Of a stretch of 64,000 nt of DNA, positions 26,178 to 34,959 are shown piece by piece; position 1 is the stretch's first letter; each line of letters opens with the position of its first letter. Source of the DNA: Bryobacteraceae bacterium (GTDB lineage: Bacteria > Acidobacteriota > Terriglobia > Bryobacterales > Bryobacteraceae). The position numbers were made by a program, and so were the translations under genes. The notes beneath the pieces were generated by a model. It had not been told where the DNA came from, made no database searches, and saw only the letters and a list, made by a program, of their open reading frames with translations. The stretch covers positions 186,001-250,000 of the forward strand of contig JAHCHE010000010.1 of NCBI GenBank assembly GCA_026129905.1. Direction: 5' to 3'.

Positions 26178-27923
26178 GTGTGGAGGTCTGTGATGAGGCC
26201 ATCCAACGGTGGACGACCGGCCATCGAACACGGAAATGGCGCGGCCGGGATGAGGAGTTTCTATCGGTGGGTGAAGAATGTGGCAGTCCATCACAGGGTG
26301 GAGATTCTCCTGTTTGCCGCCGCAATCGCCTTGTATGCGCCTGGGCTCCATTGGGGCCTGCCGGTGGCCACGAGCGCCGAACGCGTCAGGCTCTGGGCCT
26401 ACGATGACATCTCTCCGCTGCCAGCGCTGACCGAGGTCTATCACACTTTTGTCCGTTCGGCGCCGGACCGGTGGCTTGCCTACCCTCCTTTGCACCACTT
26501 CCTGCTGGGCGCCGCGTACTCTCCCTACCTTGGCTGGCTTGCCCTGACCGGTCAGGCGTCGGCGCCATCCTGCGTATTCCCTTATGGGCTACAGGATCCG
26601 GCGACGGCGTTCCGGACGCTGACGGTGATTGCCCGCGTGGTGTCCATCCTGATGGCGGCAGGCATTGTGACGGCGGTTTACCGCACCGGTCTGACGCTGT
26701 GGGACAAAAGGGCCGGAATCCTCTCGGCCCTCGCGGCGCTAGTGGCGTACCCGATGTTCTACTATTCCAAGACAGCCTGCCTGGATATCCCGTATGTCTT
26801 CTGGGCGAGTCTTGAATTGCTGGTCTACGCGAGAATCATCACAACTGAACTCAGCGTGAAGCAGGGGGCGGCCCTTGGGTGCTTCGCCGCATTGGCGGTG
26901 GCCGCGAAGGACCAAGCGGCGGGACTGTTTCTGCTGCTCCCGATCGCCTTAGGCGTGATCCACCTCCGGGCTTGGCGGGCGGGCCGGGTCTCGTGGTGGG
27001 GTCCACCATCCGCGATCCTCGGCGCCGGCGGTGTCGTCTACGCGCTCGGCAGCGGGCTGGTTTTCGATCCGGAGCGCTATTTCGCTCATGTTCGCTGGAT
27101 AACGCGCCCGGGCGGGTTGCTTGCGGAGGAGTTTGTCTCGTGGTATCCCGAGACGTTCTGGTATCCGGAGACCTTTGCCGGTACACTGGCGTTGATCGGC
27201 GCGGTAATGCAGGCGCAGATTAAGTTCCTTGGCCCGATCCTGGCAGCCTTTGCCGTTGTGGCCATCCTGGAGGCGGCCCGGCGGGATTCGGCGAAACTGT
27301 GGCTGGCCCTCCCCGCGGTTAGCTACATCGCTACGTTCATCATCCCGATTCACTGGTTCCAGATACGATATGGAATGCCGCTGATGCCGATCGTGGCTCT
27401 GTTCGCCGGCCGGGGACTGGCATTAGCCGTAAGGCGTTCCAGTATCCGTCTCCCCGCCGCGCTTCTCGGCGTGGTGGCTTTTGGCTGGCCGGCGTTTTCG
27501 AGCCTTGAGCTGGTTCGTCACCTGTTTGCCGATACCCGGCTGGAGGCCGAACGATGGCTGGCATCCCAGATGGCGCCGGGCGACCGGATCGCGGCCGTGC
27601 ATCACGTCAATGCGTTGCCCCGGGTTGGTCCGGACATCCGGGTTGTTTTGGCGCCCACCGGCGCCGCGGCGCTCGCCTTTCTGCGCGCGGAGAAGCCCGA
27701 ATTCGTGACGGTGATTCCGGATTGGACAAGCGTTCCGGGAACGGTTTGGAGCAAAGCTTATCCCGAGGAACTCCACCAGGCCCTGGAGGACAACTCGCTG
27801 GGCTACGCGCTGGCCGCGAAGTTCGACTCCGGTTTCTGGTCCAGCCGGCCATTGCTGGATTACCCGGCAGTGAGTCCGCCGGTGCGAATCTACCGGAGAT
27901 TGGCGCCCGGGGGGGCCGAATGA
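26178..27923 (+). CDS. Polytopic GT-C type glycosyltransferase (family 39/83-like)
   Basis: 581 residues, GTG start; ATG codons at 26193 and 26250 are possible alternatives. About ten hydrophobic segments begin with LLFAAAIALYAPGL. The first extracytoplasmic loop has DD (WAYDDISPLP), the position of the catalytic acidic residue of GT-C enzymes, and later YYSKTACLDIPYVFWASLELL and HWFQIRYGMPLMPIVALFAGRGL, as in PMT/ArnT-like proteins. A periplasmic C-terminal domain of about 120 residues follows. It would transfer a sugar from a polyprenyl-phosphate donor to lipid, glycan or protein outside the membrane. The next gene overlaps its stop. Confidence 0.75.
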   Translation: MWRSVMRPSNGGRPAIEHGNGAAGMRSFYRWVKNVAVHHRVEILLFAAAIALYAPGLHWGLPVATSAERVRLWAYDDISPLPALTEVYHTFVRSAPDRWLAYPPLHHFLLGAAYSPYLGWLALTGQASAPSCVFPYGLQDPATAFRTLTVIARVVSILMAAGIVTAVYRTGLTLWDKRAGILSALAALVAYPMFYYSKTACLDIPYVFWASLELLVYARIITTELSVKQGAALGCFAALAVAAKDQAAGLFLLLPIALGVIHLRAWRAGRVSWWGPPSAILGAGGVVYALGSGLVFDPERYFAHVRWITRPGGLLAEEFVSWYPETFWYPETFAGTLALIGAVMQAQIKFLGPILAAFAVVAILEAARRDSAKLWLALPAVSYIATFIIPIHWFQIRYGMPLMPIVALFAGRGLALAVRRSSIRLPAALLGVVAFGWPAFSSLELVRHLFADTRLEAERWLASQMAPGDRIAAVHHVNALPRVGPDIRVVLAPTGAAALAFLRAEKPEFVTVIPDWTSVPGTVWSKAYPEELHQALEDNSLGYALAAKFDSGFWSSRPLLDYPAVSPPVRIYRRLAPGGAE

Positions 27924-28924
27924 GGACGGTGGAAGCGACGTTTAGCGTCTCTGTCCTCCTTCGCGTGCTTGTGGGCGTCCCTGGGCTGTGCTTCCTGATC
28001 TCGTACTGCTACCTGGCGATCTGGCACGGTAGGCTGTGGCTTTGGGATGCGGTGGTTCACGAGAACGGACGGCTGACTCTCGGGGGGAGTCTGTTCTATT
28101 TCGACCACTTCCTCGGCTGCTCGCCGATGGCCGCCATGTTCGCCCTTTGCGTGGCGGGCGGGTGTACATTGGGCGGCGCCGGCCGCGCGGTCACTCAGCC
28201 TCAGCGCGCCCGGGGGGTCGCTGCCGTGCTGCTCATCGGCGTGTTGGTGTTCCTGGTCGCCACGTTTGTCGCGTCGGTGCATGTGGCCGGATGGGAGAGA
28301 ACGCAGGATTACCTATACCAGCGCGTCGAGCGAGATGGAGTAATCTCGAAAGGCGGCAACTGGAACCAGTTGCAGCTCAGTAACGTGCCGATCGCCCTGG
28401 GAATCCTGAGCGTGTGCGTGGCTCTGACGACCGCGAGCGGGCCGGCGCGCGCGGCGGGCGGGCTGCTGCCGATCGGTCTGGCCGCCGCCATGTCCGCTGC
28501 GCTCACAGGGTGGAGCTGGAATGGCTGGGAAGCCTTCCTGAATCCCCGGTGGCTGGCGCATAGCATCCGCGAACTAGCTACCTATCCATTGACCGGCGTG
28601 CCGCTGGCGGTGGCGGGCGTGGTGGTGATCGAATACGCGGTTTCCGGAGCGCGGCGCTGGACAGTCCGCGTGGGGACACCCTCGGCCGTACTGCTAGGCG
28701 TGGCCGTGGCGATGGTGGCAGGCCAGTTCATCATGCTGCGGCAAACGGACGTGCTGGCGATTGCTCAACGGCCTTCTTTCGCTCCACTAGGCTTGTCATT
28801 GGCGTACCTGCTCGCTTCCCACGTTTTCGAGCATTTTCTGGACTTTGTTTTCCTTGGCGTTTTCGCAGGCGGCGTTTATGCCTTGCTCCGGGCGCGTCAA
28901 GTACAACCTGGTTCCAGGGCGTGA
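27920..28924 (+). CDS. Polytopic membrane protein of unknown function
   Basis: 334 residues from the ATG at 27920, which overlaps the upstream stop (ATGA). About nine hydrophobic helices (VLLRVLVGVPGLCFLISYCYLAI, VLLIGVLVFLVATFVASVHVAGW, GGLLPIGLAAAMSAAL, AVLLGVAVAMVAGQFIML, HFLDFVFLGVFAGGVYALL). One conserved-looking loop, YQRVERDGVISKGGNWNQLQLSN, lies between helices. No family recognised. Coupling to the GT-C gene suggests a role in the same glycan pathway, e.g. a lipid-linked sugar carrier or accessory. Confidence 0.7.
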   Translation: MRTVEATFSVSVLLRVLVGVPGLCFLISYCYLAIWHGRLWLWDAVVHENGRLTLGGSLFYFDHFLGCSPMAAMFALCVAGGCTLGGAGRAVTQPQRARGVAAVLLIGVLVFLVATFVASVHVAGWERTQDYLYQRVERDGVISKGGNWNQLQLSNVPIALGILSVCVALTTASGPARAAGGLLPIGLAAAMSAALTGWSWNGWEAFLNPRWLAHSIRELATYPLTGVPLAVAGVVVIEYAVSGARRWTVRVGTPSAVLLGVAVAMVAGQFIMLRQTDVLAIAQRPSFAPLGLSLAYLLASHVFEHFLDFVFLGVFAGGVYALLRARQVQPGSRA

Positions 28925-29008
28925 TCCCCGATCCGGTTAACCGCCCACCTTGCTCCCGTGCGGAGGGTTTAGCAAGGGCCGGCTGCGATTCCCGGCTACA
29001 ATAGCATC

Positions 29009-29686
29009 TTGTATCGGGACCAGCGAATCACGGTGATCATCCCGTGCCTGAACGAGGAACAGGGAGTGGAGCAGGTCCTCCGCCGGATGCCGGCGTTCGT
29101 GGACGAGGTGATCGTCGTGGACAACGCGTCGACGGACCGGACATCGGAGGTGGCGCGGTCGTTCGGGGCGCAGGTGATCCGCGAAGAAGTGCGGGGATAC
29201 GGTCGGAGCTACAAGCGGGGTTTCTCGCAGGCGAGCGGCGACATCATCGTGACGCTGGACGGCGATCAGAGCTATCCGCCCGACGCCATTTCGTACCTGC
29301 TGGAGGCCTTCCTGCACCTCCGGGCCGATTTTCTGAACACGTCGCGGTTCCCGGTGCGGGACGGGACGGCGATGAGCCTGAAACATAAGTTCGGAAACCT
29401 GGTTTTGTCGCTCGCGACGTCGCTGCTGTTTTTCCGGTGGGTGCGGGACTCGCAGTCGGGAATGTGGGTCTTCCGGCGATCGATCCTGAAAGAAATGGAG
29501 CTGGTGTCGGACGGGATGGCGTTTTCCGAGGAGATCAAGATCGAGGCCCTTCGGAACCGGCGGATACGGTTTGAGGAGATCTCGATCATGTACTCGTCGC
29601 GGTTGGGGGAAGTGAAGCTGAACCCGTGGCGCGACGGGTTCTACAATCTGTGGTTCCTTGTGAGGAAACGATTCGGGCGGCTGTGA
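29009..29686 (+). CDS. Family 2 glycosyltransferase (dolichyl-phosphate mannosyltransferase-like)
   Basis: 225 residues, TTG start; a GTG at 29033 is an alternative. VIIPCLNEEQGVEQVL, VDNASTDRTSEVA and TLDGDQSYPPD (the metal-binding DxD is DGD) are the GT-A fold signatures, and FSEEIKIEALRN with RLGEVKLNPWRDGF is typical of the polyprenyl-phosphate hexose synthase branch. The protein lacks C-terminal membrane helices. It could charge undecaprenyl phosphate with the sugar used by the GT-C enzyme encoded upstream. TACAAT (28997-29002) lies only 6 nt before the start, with no Shine-Dalgarno, so the mRNA may be leaderless. Confidence 0.85.
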   Translation: MYRDQRITVIIPCLNEEQGVEQVLRRMPAFVDEVIVVDNASTDRTSEVARSFGAQVIREEVRGYGRSYKRGFSQASGDIIVTLDGDQSYPPDAISYLLEAFLHLRADFLNTSRFPVRDGTAMSLKHKFGNLVLSLATSLLFFRWVRDSQSGMWVFRRSILKEMELVSDGMAFSEEIKIEALRNRRIRFEEISIMYSSRLGEVKLNPWRDGFYNLWFLVRKRFGRL

Positions 29687-29762
29687 ACCCCGGGTGGCCC
29701 GGCCCCGGATGCCAGGCCGCATTGCAAGGCCGCGGCGCCCCGGCGCGCCGCGGCGGCCCATG

Positions 29763-29791
29763 TTGGCTCGGGCGTGAAGTTGGTGTACACT
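29763..29791 (+). promoter_or_regulatory. Candidate promoter of the aldo/keto reductase-like gene
   Basis: TTGGCT (29763-29768), 17 nt spacer, TACACT (29786-29791), 35 nt before the ATG at 29827. A GAAAGGAATAAAGAAC leader with AAAGGA provides a ribosome site. Confidence 0.45.
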
Positions 29792-29826
29792 ATGGTAGAC
29801 TTTCAGGTCCGAAAGGAATAAAGAAC

Positions 29827-30918
29827 ATGCGGCGACGGGATTTCATGAGCAAAGGCGCGCTGGCCGGCGGGGGCGCGATCATCGGCGTCGGCGGCGCGGG
29901 CGCGAAGGAGTACGACCGCGGCAAAATCCTCAATTACAACTCAAACATGGAGTACCGGCCGTTGGGCAAGACCGGCTTGATGGTGTCGGCGGTCTGTCTG
30001 GGAGGGCACTGGAAGCGGCTCCAGACAGTGCTCGGCGCCGGCTTCCAGGGCGAAGGCTACAGCGAACCCGATTTCCAGAACGTCAACAGCGGCCCGTTCC
30101 TCAAGAACCGCACCGAGGTGGTGAGCCGCGCCATCGACGTCGGCATCAACTACGTGGACGCCTGCGCCGGCCCGGAGATCCTGGCATACGCGAAGGCGCT
30201 GAAGGGCCGGCGGCAGAAGATGTATTTCGGTTATTCGTGGCATGTGCGCGAATCGCGGTTCGCGGAGTTCCAGCAGTCAAAAGCCCTTTTGCGCGGCCTC
30301 GATGAAGGCATGAAGGAAGCCGGTTTGGACTACATCGACGTGTGGCGCATTTCGCTGCCGATGAACCGCATCACCAGCCTGGCCGAGCTAACCCGGGTGG
30401 AGGAGGGCGCGGTCGAAGCCCTCGAGATGGCCAAGAAGCAGGGCAAGGTACGCTTCACTGGCGTGTCGACGCACAACCGGACGTGGCTGGCGTCGCTGAT
30501 CCGGCAGTATCCGAAAAACATCGAGGTGGTGCTGTTCCCGTACACCGCCGCGACGAAAGAACTGCCGGAAGAGAGCGTCTTCGACGCGATCAAGGAATTC
30601 AACGTCGGCGTGTTCGGCATCAAGCCTTTCGCCGACAATTCGCTCTTCGTAGGCGACAGTTCTCCGGGGAACCCGCACGCCGCCGAGGACGACCGCCGCG
30701 CTCGCATGGCCCTGCGCTACATTCTTTCGAACCCTGCCATTTCGGCGCCGATACCGGGGCTGATCAGCATGCAGCAGGTGGATAACGCCGCCAAGGCTGT
30801 AATGGAGCGGCGCCAATTGGATCTGACGGAGAAGGCGGAACTGGAACAGGCGTCGCGGCGCATGTGGGCGAACCTGCGCCCGCAGTATCGTTGGCTGCGG
30901 GATTGGGAGTACGTGTAG
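29827..30918 (+). CDS. Tat-exported aldo/keto reductase-like protein lacking the catalytic tetrad
   Basis: 363 residues from the ATG at 29827. MRRRDFMSKGALAGGGAIIG is a Tat signal. The AKR barrel is clear: YRPLGKTGLMVSAVCLGG, AIDVGINYVDACAG, GLDYIDVWRIS, KKQGKVRFTGVSTHNR, FAIKPF-like GIKPFADN. Of the family's Asp-Tyr-Lys-His tetrad only the Asp (NYVDACA) remains. The Tyr motif (YG-SE) reads GPEI, the Lys site reads FGYSW, and the His after YIDV reads RIS. It may therefore be a non-reductase relative that binds a substrate or nucleotide, or uses different chemistry, in the periplasm. The terminator-like hairpin at 31010 follows. Confidence 0.8.
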   Translation: MRRRDFMSKGALAGGGAIIGVGGAGAKEYDRGKILNYNSNMEYRPLGKTGLMVSAVCLGGHWKRLQTVLGAGFQGEGYSEPDFQNVNSGPFLKNRTEVVSRAIDVGINYVDACAGPEILAYAKALKGRRQKMYFGYSWHVRESRFAEFQQSKALLRGLDEGMKEAGLDYIDVWRISLPMNRITSLAELTRVEEGAVEALEMAKKQGKVRFTGVSTHNRTWLASLIRQYPKNIEVVLFPYTAATKELPEESVFDAIKEFNVGVFGIKPFADNSLFVGDSSPGNPHAAEDDRRARMALRYILSNPAISAPIPGLISMQQVDNAAKAVMERRQLDLTEKAELEQASRRMWANLRPQYRWLRDWEYV

Positions 30919-31009
30919 CGACCGTTTCCCGCCGGCCGGCGAAATTTTTCGCCAGGGTGTAACTTCGGACCCGAAACCGGCGTTACTACATGTAGATCCC
31001 CGTTACGAC

Positions 31010-31057
31010 AGGCGGGCGCTCCACCCATCCACCCGAACAGCGCCCGCCTCTTCTCTT
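31010..31057 (+). terminator. Candidate terminator between convergent genes
   Basis: Perfect 11-bp inverted repeat AGGCGGGCGCT (31010-31020) / AGCGCCCGCCT (31039-31049) with an 18-nt loop, followed by CTTCTCTT (31050-31057). It lies between the aldo/keto reductase-like gene and the convergent cysK. The loop is long and the T tract impure, so confidence is moderate. Confidence 0.45.
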
Positions 31058-31085
31058 GGGATCTCCCTGCCTGGCGCCGCTCAGC

Positions 31086-32042
31086 TCAGTCGCTGAACAT
31101 CCCCTCGAACAGCGCCGTGCTGAGGTACCGTTCGCCGGAATCGGGCAGGACCACGACCATCGTCTTCCCTTTGATTTCCGGCTCCCTCGCAAGGCGGAGA
31201 GCGACAGCGGCTGCCGCGCCGCAGGAGATGCCGGAGAGGATGCCCTCCTGCGAAGCGAGGCGGCGCGCAACCTCGATAGCTTCCTCGTTGCCGACCTGTT
31301 CGACGCGATCCACCATTGAAAGATCCAGCGTCCCGGGGATGAATCCGGCGCCGATGCCCTGGATTTTGTGCGGGCCCGGCCGCAGTTCTTCTCCGCGCAG
31401 CGTCTGCGTGATCACCGGACTCGCCGCCGGCTCGACGGCCACCGAGAGAATGTTTTTGCCCTTCTTCTCCTTGATGTAGCGCGAAACTCCGCTGATGGTC
31501 CCGCCCGTGCCGACGCCCGACACCAGCACGTCGACGGCGCCGTCGGTGTCGTCCCAAATTTCCGGACCCGTCGTTCGAAAGTGGATCTCGGGATTGGCAG
31601 GGTTATGGAACTGGTCGAGAAGTACGTAGCGCTCCGGATCGGAGGCGGCGATCTCTTCCGCCTTGGCGACCGAGCCCTTCATGCCCTTGGCGCCTTCGGT
31701 GAGGATCAGCTTCGCGCCCAGCGCCTTGAGGACCTTGCGCCGTTCGACGGACATGGTTTCCGGCATGGTGAGTGTTACCGGGTAACCGCGGGCCGCCCCA
31801 ACGAAGGCCAGCGCGATGCCGGTGTTGCCGCTGGTGGGCTCTATGATCTCCTTTCCGGGCCGCAGGAGGCCCCGCTTTTCCGCGTCCCAAACCATCGATG
31901 AGCCGATGCGGCACTTCACCGAATATGCCGGGTTCCGCCCTTCGATCTTGGCCAGCACCGTGACCGGAGCGCCGTTCAAAATGCGGTTCAACCTGACAAG
32001 CGGAGTTCGTCCAATGCTGTAGGAGTTATCCTCGAAAAACAC
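31086..32042 (-). CDS. cysK: Cysteine synthase A (O-acetylserine sulfhydrylase)
   Basis: 318 residues from the GTG at 32042, preceded by GGGGGACAG. It begins [20 protein letters not shown]. The PLP lysine lies in [23 protein letters not shown] is the substrate-binding loop; [16 protein letters not shown] holds the phosphate-binding glycine loop; [10 protein letters not shown] is the C-terminal conserved block. The residue after the PLP Lys is Cys where Asp is common (SVKDR). It forms L-cysteine from O-acetylserine and sulfide in the cytoplasm. It lies 20 bp downstream of an Rrf2-type regulator gene, the arrangement expected for a cysteine-metabolism operon controlled by a CymR/Rrf2 protein. 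Confidence 0.93.
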   Translation of the reverse strand: MFFEDNSYSIGRTPLVRLNRILNGAPVTVLAKIEGRNPAYSVKCRIGSSMVWDAEKRGLLRPGKEIIEPTSGNTGIALAFVGAARGYPVTLTMPETMSVERRKVLKALGAKLILTEGAKGMKGSVAKAEEIAASDPERYVLLDQFHNPANPEIHFRTTGPEIWDDTDGAVDVLVSGVGTGGTISGVSRYIKEKKGKNILSVAVEPAASPVITQTLRGEELRPGPHKIQGIGAGFIPGTLDLSMVDRVEQVGNEEAIEVARRLASQEGILSGISCGAAAAVALRLAREPEIKGKTMVVVLPDSGERYLSTALFEGMFSD

Positions 32043-32062
32043 CTGTCCCCCAAAAATCTGCG

Positions 32063-32479
32063 CTAGATTTCCCAATCGGGCACATAAGCGCCCTGCTTTT
32101 CCTTCCACGCCCGCGAAAGCTCGGCGAAAGTCGTATTGTCCACCACGCTGGATACGGCCCGGTCGACGCGCCGCCACATCTCGCTGAAGGCCGTCTCGCC
32201 CTGGCGCGACCGCGACTTCCCGCCCCGGGCGCCCTGCACAAAACGGAGCACCTCCCCTACCGTGATCTGATCCGGCGGACGGGCCAGCAGATACCCGCCT
32301 TCCACTCCACGCCGGGACTCGACAAACCCCCCTTGTTTCAGCGCGGCAAGGATCAGTTCGAGAAATTTCTGCGGAATATTCTGGCGGCGGGCAATCGTCG
32401 AAATTTTCACTGGAATGCCCCGCGAGTGGGAGGTGAGGTCGAGCAGCGCCTGAAGCGCGTACTCGCCCTTGACGGACAT
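32063..32479 (-). CDS. Rrf2 family transcriptional regulator (CymR-like)
   Basis: 138 residues from the ATG at 32479; a GTG at 32497 would add six residues. The start [18 protein letters not shown] and the winged helix-turn-helix with [53 protein letters not shown] are textbook Rrf2. It contains no cysteine at all, so it is not an IscR/NsrR-type Fe-S sensor. CymR of Gram-positive bacteria, also cluster-free, senses cysteine through complex formation with CysK. The direct neighbour here is cysK, which supports the same logic. A palindrome in its own promoter region (32536-32548) suggests autoregulation. Confidence 0.88.
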   Translation of the reverse strand: MSVKGEYALQALLDLTSHSRGIPVKISTIARRQNIPQKFLELILAALKQGGFVESRRGVEGGYLLARPPDQITVGEVLRFVQGARGGKSRSRQGETAFSEMWRRVDRAVSSVVDNTTFAELSRAWKEKQGAYVPDWEI

Positions 32480-32522
32480 ATTTAAGGGTCCGTTCACGGC
32501 CCGATCACCCTAACCCTACTAG

Positions 32523-32552
32523 AGATTAGCTTTGTCCGGAGTGTCCGGTCAA
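32523..32552 (-). promoter_or_regulatory. Candidate promoter of the rrf2-cysK operon
   Basis: TTGACC (32552-32547), 18-nt spacer, TAATCT (32528-32523) on the minus strand, about 44 nt before the Rrf2 ATG. The -35 is strong and the -10 poor. Confidence 0.4.
32536..32548. promoter_or_regulatory. Candidate Rrf2 operator, CCGGA-GTG-TCCGG
   Basis: Perfect inverted repeat with 5-bp arms and a 3-nt centre. It overlaps the -35 and spacer of the proposed rrf2-cysK promoter, the expected place for a repressor site. Binding by the encoded Rrf2 protein is inference. Confidence 0.4.
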
Positions 32553-32624
32553 CTGGCGCAATGTTGCCGACGCGATGATTCTACAGCATTTTCCGATTAG
32601 CGCCTGTGGCACGTTAACGGTACA

Positions 32625-34418
32625 ATGAGCATAACAATGGATCGAATCGGGCGGTACAAGATCGTTGGGGAATTGGGTCGCGGCGCGATGGGCGTCGTCT
32701 ACCGGGCGGAAGATCCAGCGATCGGCCGGACCGTAGCCATCAAGACGATCCGTCTTGCCGATTTGACCGACGAAGGGGAACGCGGCCGGCTGCGAGAGCG
32801 CTTGTTCCGGGAGGCTCGGTCGGCGGGCATTCTGTCGCACCCGGGCATCGTGACCATCTACGACATCGCCGAGGAAAACAACATGGCGTATGTCTTCATG
32901 GAGTTCGTCGAAGGCACAACCCTCGAGCAGATGATGTCGGCCGACAACCCGTTGGACCGCGAGGTCATTATCGAGACGCTGCGGCAGACGGCGACGGCGC
33001 TCGACTACGCGCACTCGAAGGGCATCATCCACCGGGACATCAAACCGGCGAACATCATGGTGAGCGTCGACGGGCAAGCGAAGGTCACCGACTTCGGCGT
33101 AGCGCGCATCGTATCGCAACAGATGACGCAAGCAGGCACGATCATGGGCACGCCGAATTACATGTCGCCGGAGCAGGTGCAGGGAAGCCCGGTGGACGGG
33201 CGCGCCGATCAGTTTTCGCTGGCGGTGATCGCGTTTGAACTGCTCACGGGCGAAAAACCGTACGCGGCGGATACGCTGCCGACGCTGCTGTACCGTATTG
33301 CGCGCGAACAGCCGGCGCCGCCGCGGCGGCTGAACCCGACCCTCGGCCCGCAGGTTGACAGCGTGCTGGAGCGGGCGTTCTCCAAGCAGCCGGCCAGCCG
33401 CTTTCGAACATGCACGGAGTTCGTTTCATCGTTGGCCGTCGCGGTGAATGCCAGCCCGGGATGGCAGCCTATGAAACGGGGCAGCGTGCAGGCTCTGGAT
33501 ACCGTGGTGACCTCATCCGGTTCGCACCCGGCTACTGTCGTGGAGGCTCCGCCGGAGGAACCACCCGTCTCGGAACCGCCCTTGCCGGAACCGCCAAAGC
33601 CACCGCCGCAGGTAGCGGTTCCGGTGGCGCGGCCCCCTCGCGCGGCGCGGCGAGAGCGCGATGAGGAGCCGGGGCCGGCCGCCGGGAAGTGGGCGCTTGT
33701 GGCGGTGTTCGCGATCCTCGCCGTTGCGGCGGGAGTGCTTGGATACCGGAAATTCGTCGTGCCTCCCGAGGAAGGCCGGGCAGCGCGGGAAGCCGCCGGC
33801 GTTCCGTCCGCCCCAACCCCAGCGCAAACGCCGCCGGAAGCCCCGACGAAACCGGCCCCGGCTCGCGACCGGTCCGCGGAAGCCGCGAGCGAGGCGTTGC
33901 CACCGCCGCCCAGGGTGGAACCAAAGGTCGAGCCCGCACCTCCCGTCCAGCCGGCGGCGGCAACCCCGAAGCCGCGCACGGAAACGGCCGCGCCGGTTGC
34001 CTCGGGGACTCACTCCGTTCAGATACGTACCGATCCCCCCGGCGCCGTTGTGGTCGCGGACAGAGATCCGGAGCTGACCTGCCGGACGCCCTGCGAGCTG
34101 TCTCTGGCGGCGGGGCGGCACGTCCTCACCTTCACGATGGCTGGCCACAGACTGTTCCCGCGCATAATCCAGGTACCCGCGGATACCGACGTCACGGTTA
34201 CTCTGGACCGTATGTCCGGGACGCTGGCGGTCAGTTCCACGCCGGCTGGCGCCACGATCATCCTCAACGGGGAGCGGCGAGCGGAAAAGACGCCTGCGAT
34301 GATCACCTTGCCCGCGGGGAAGTACTCGATCGTGCTGATGATCGAAGGCCGGGCGCCGTTTGAAGACCAGGTCGAGGTGCGGGACCAGGTGATGACCAGG
34401 GTCGGGGTCGACTGGTAG
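32625..34418 (+). CDS. Membrane Ser/Thr protein kinase with periplasmic PEGA domains
   Basis: 597 residues. The start could also be the ATG at 32637 (MDRIGRYKIVGELGRG). Kinase domain about 10-275: glycine loop GRGAMG, Lys40 (VAIK), HRDIKPAN 136-143, DFG 156-158, GTPNYMSPEQ. A Pro/Ala-rich linker leads to one transmembrane helix (ALVAVFAILAVAAGVLGY, about 365-382), then a second Pro-rich stretch and two PEGA-type repeats (HSVQIRTDPPGAVVVAD, GTLAVSSTPAGATIILNGE). The tail would sit outside the membrane and report on envelope state. Targets are unknown. TACAAT at 32621-32626 is 10 nt before the ATG at 32637, favouring that start. Confidence 0.92.
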   Translation: MSITMDRIGRYKIVGELGRGAMGVVYRAEDPAIGRTVAIKTIRLADLTDEGERGRLRERLFREARSAGILSHPGIVTIYDIAEENNMAYVFMEFVEGTTLEQMMSADNPLDREVIIETLRQTATALDYAHSKGIIHRDIKPANIMVSVDGQAKVTDFGVARIVSQQMTQAGTIMGTPNYMSPEQVQGSPVDGRADQFSLAVIAFELLTGEKPYAADTLPTLLYRIAREQPAPPRRLNPTLGPQVDSVLERAFSKQPASRFRTCTEFVSSLAVAVNASPGWQPMKRGSVQALDTVVTSSGSHPATVVEAPPEEPPVSEPPLPEPPKPPPQVAVPVARPPRAARRERDEEPGPAAGKWALVAVFAILAVAAGVLGYRKFVVPPEEGRAAREAAGVPSAPTPAQTPPEAPTKPAPARDRSAEAASEALPPPPRVEPKVEPAPPVQPAAATPKPRTETAAPVASGTHSVQIRTDPPGAVVVADRDPELTCRTPCELSLAAGRHVLTFTMAGHRLFPRIIQVPADTDVTVTLDRMSGTLAVSSTPAGATIILNGERRAEKTPAMITLPAGKYSIVLMIEGRAPFEDQVEVRDQVMTRVGVDW

Positions 34419-34503
34419 CGGCTTTCAGCTTCACGGAGACTACGTCCATACGATCTCAGTTCCGGCGGTGAAGGGACGCCGGGAAGATTGCCGGCGCTTC
34501 GGG

Positions 34504-34959
34504 CTAACGCTGGCGGCTTCCCGCGGCGCCCGGCCGCGCGAAGACGAACCATTCGCTGAGGGCGAAGTTCGCCAGCGAGGTGATCGCGATCGCGATTGCA
34601 TTGGCGGGGAGGTAGTGCAGGTGAAAATATCCCGCGAAAATGCGCATTAGAACGACATTCGACAGGATCGAGACCAGGCCGTTGCTGACGTGGAAGCGGA
34701 ATAGACGCCCCGCGACCGCGGCGACGGTTGCGTCGGCTGTGCGCTCGCGCCAGGTCCATCGTTCGTGCCAGACGAAATTGTGCAACACCGCCGTTTCCAC
34801 CGCCAGGGCCGTCGCGGCCAGGTAATGGAGGCCCAGGCCGGACTTGTAGAGGGCGAGCGCCGCGAGTTGGACGGCGATGCCGCCCGCTCCCACCGCGTTG
34901 AAGCGAAGCCAGCGGCGGGCGAGCGGCTTCCATTCCAGGCTGGGGCGCGCGGCGCTCAC
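34504..34959 (-). CDS. GtrA family membrane protein
   Basis: 151 residues with four hydrophobic helices and the typical blocks RFNAVGAGGIAVQLAALALY, ALAVETAVLHNFVWHERWTW, RFHVSNGLVSILSNVVLM and LANFALSEWFVF. GtrA proteins are thought to flip undecaprenyl-phosphate-linked sugars, or otherwise serve surface-glycan modification, in the inner membrane. The start overlaps the stop of the CDP-alcohol phosphotransferase gene by 4 bp. Close to a block of glycosyltransferases on the other strand. Confidence 0.9.
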   Translation of the reverse strand: MSAARPSLEWKPLARRWLRFNAVGAGGIAVQLAALALYKSGLGLHYLAATALAVETAVLHNFVWHERWTWRERTADATVAAVAGRLFRFHVSNGLVSILSNVVLMRIFAGYFHLHYLPANAIAIAITSLANFALSEWFVFARPGAAGSRQR

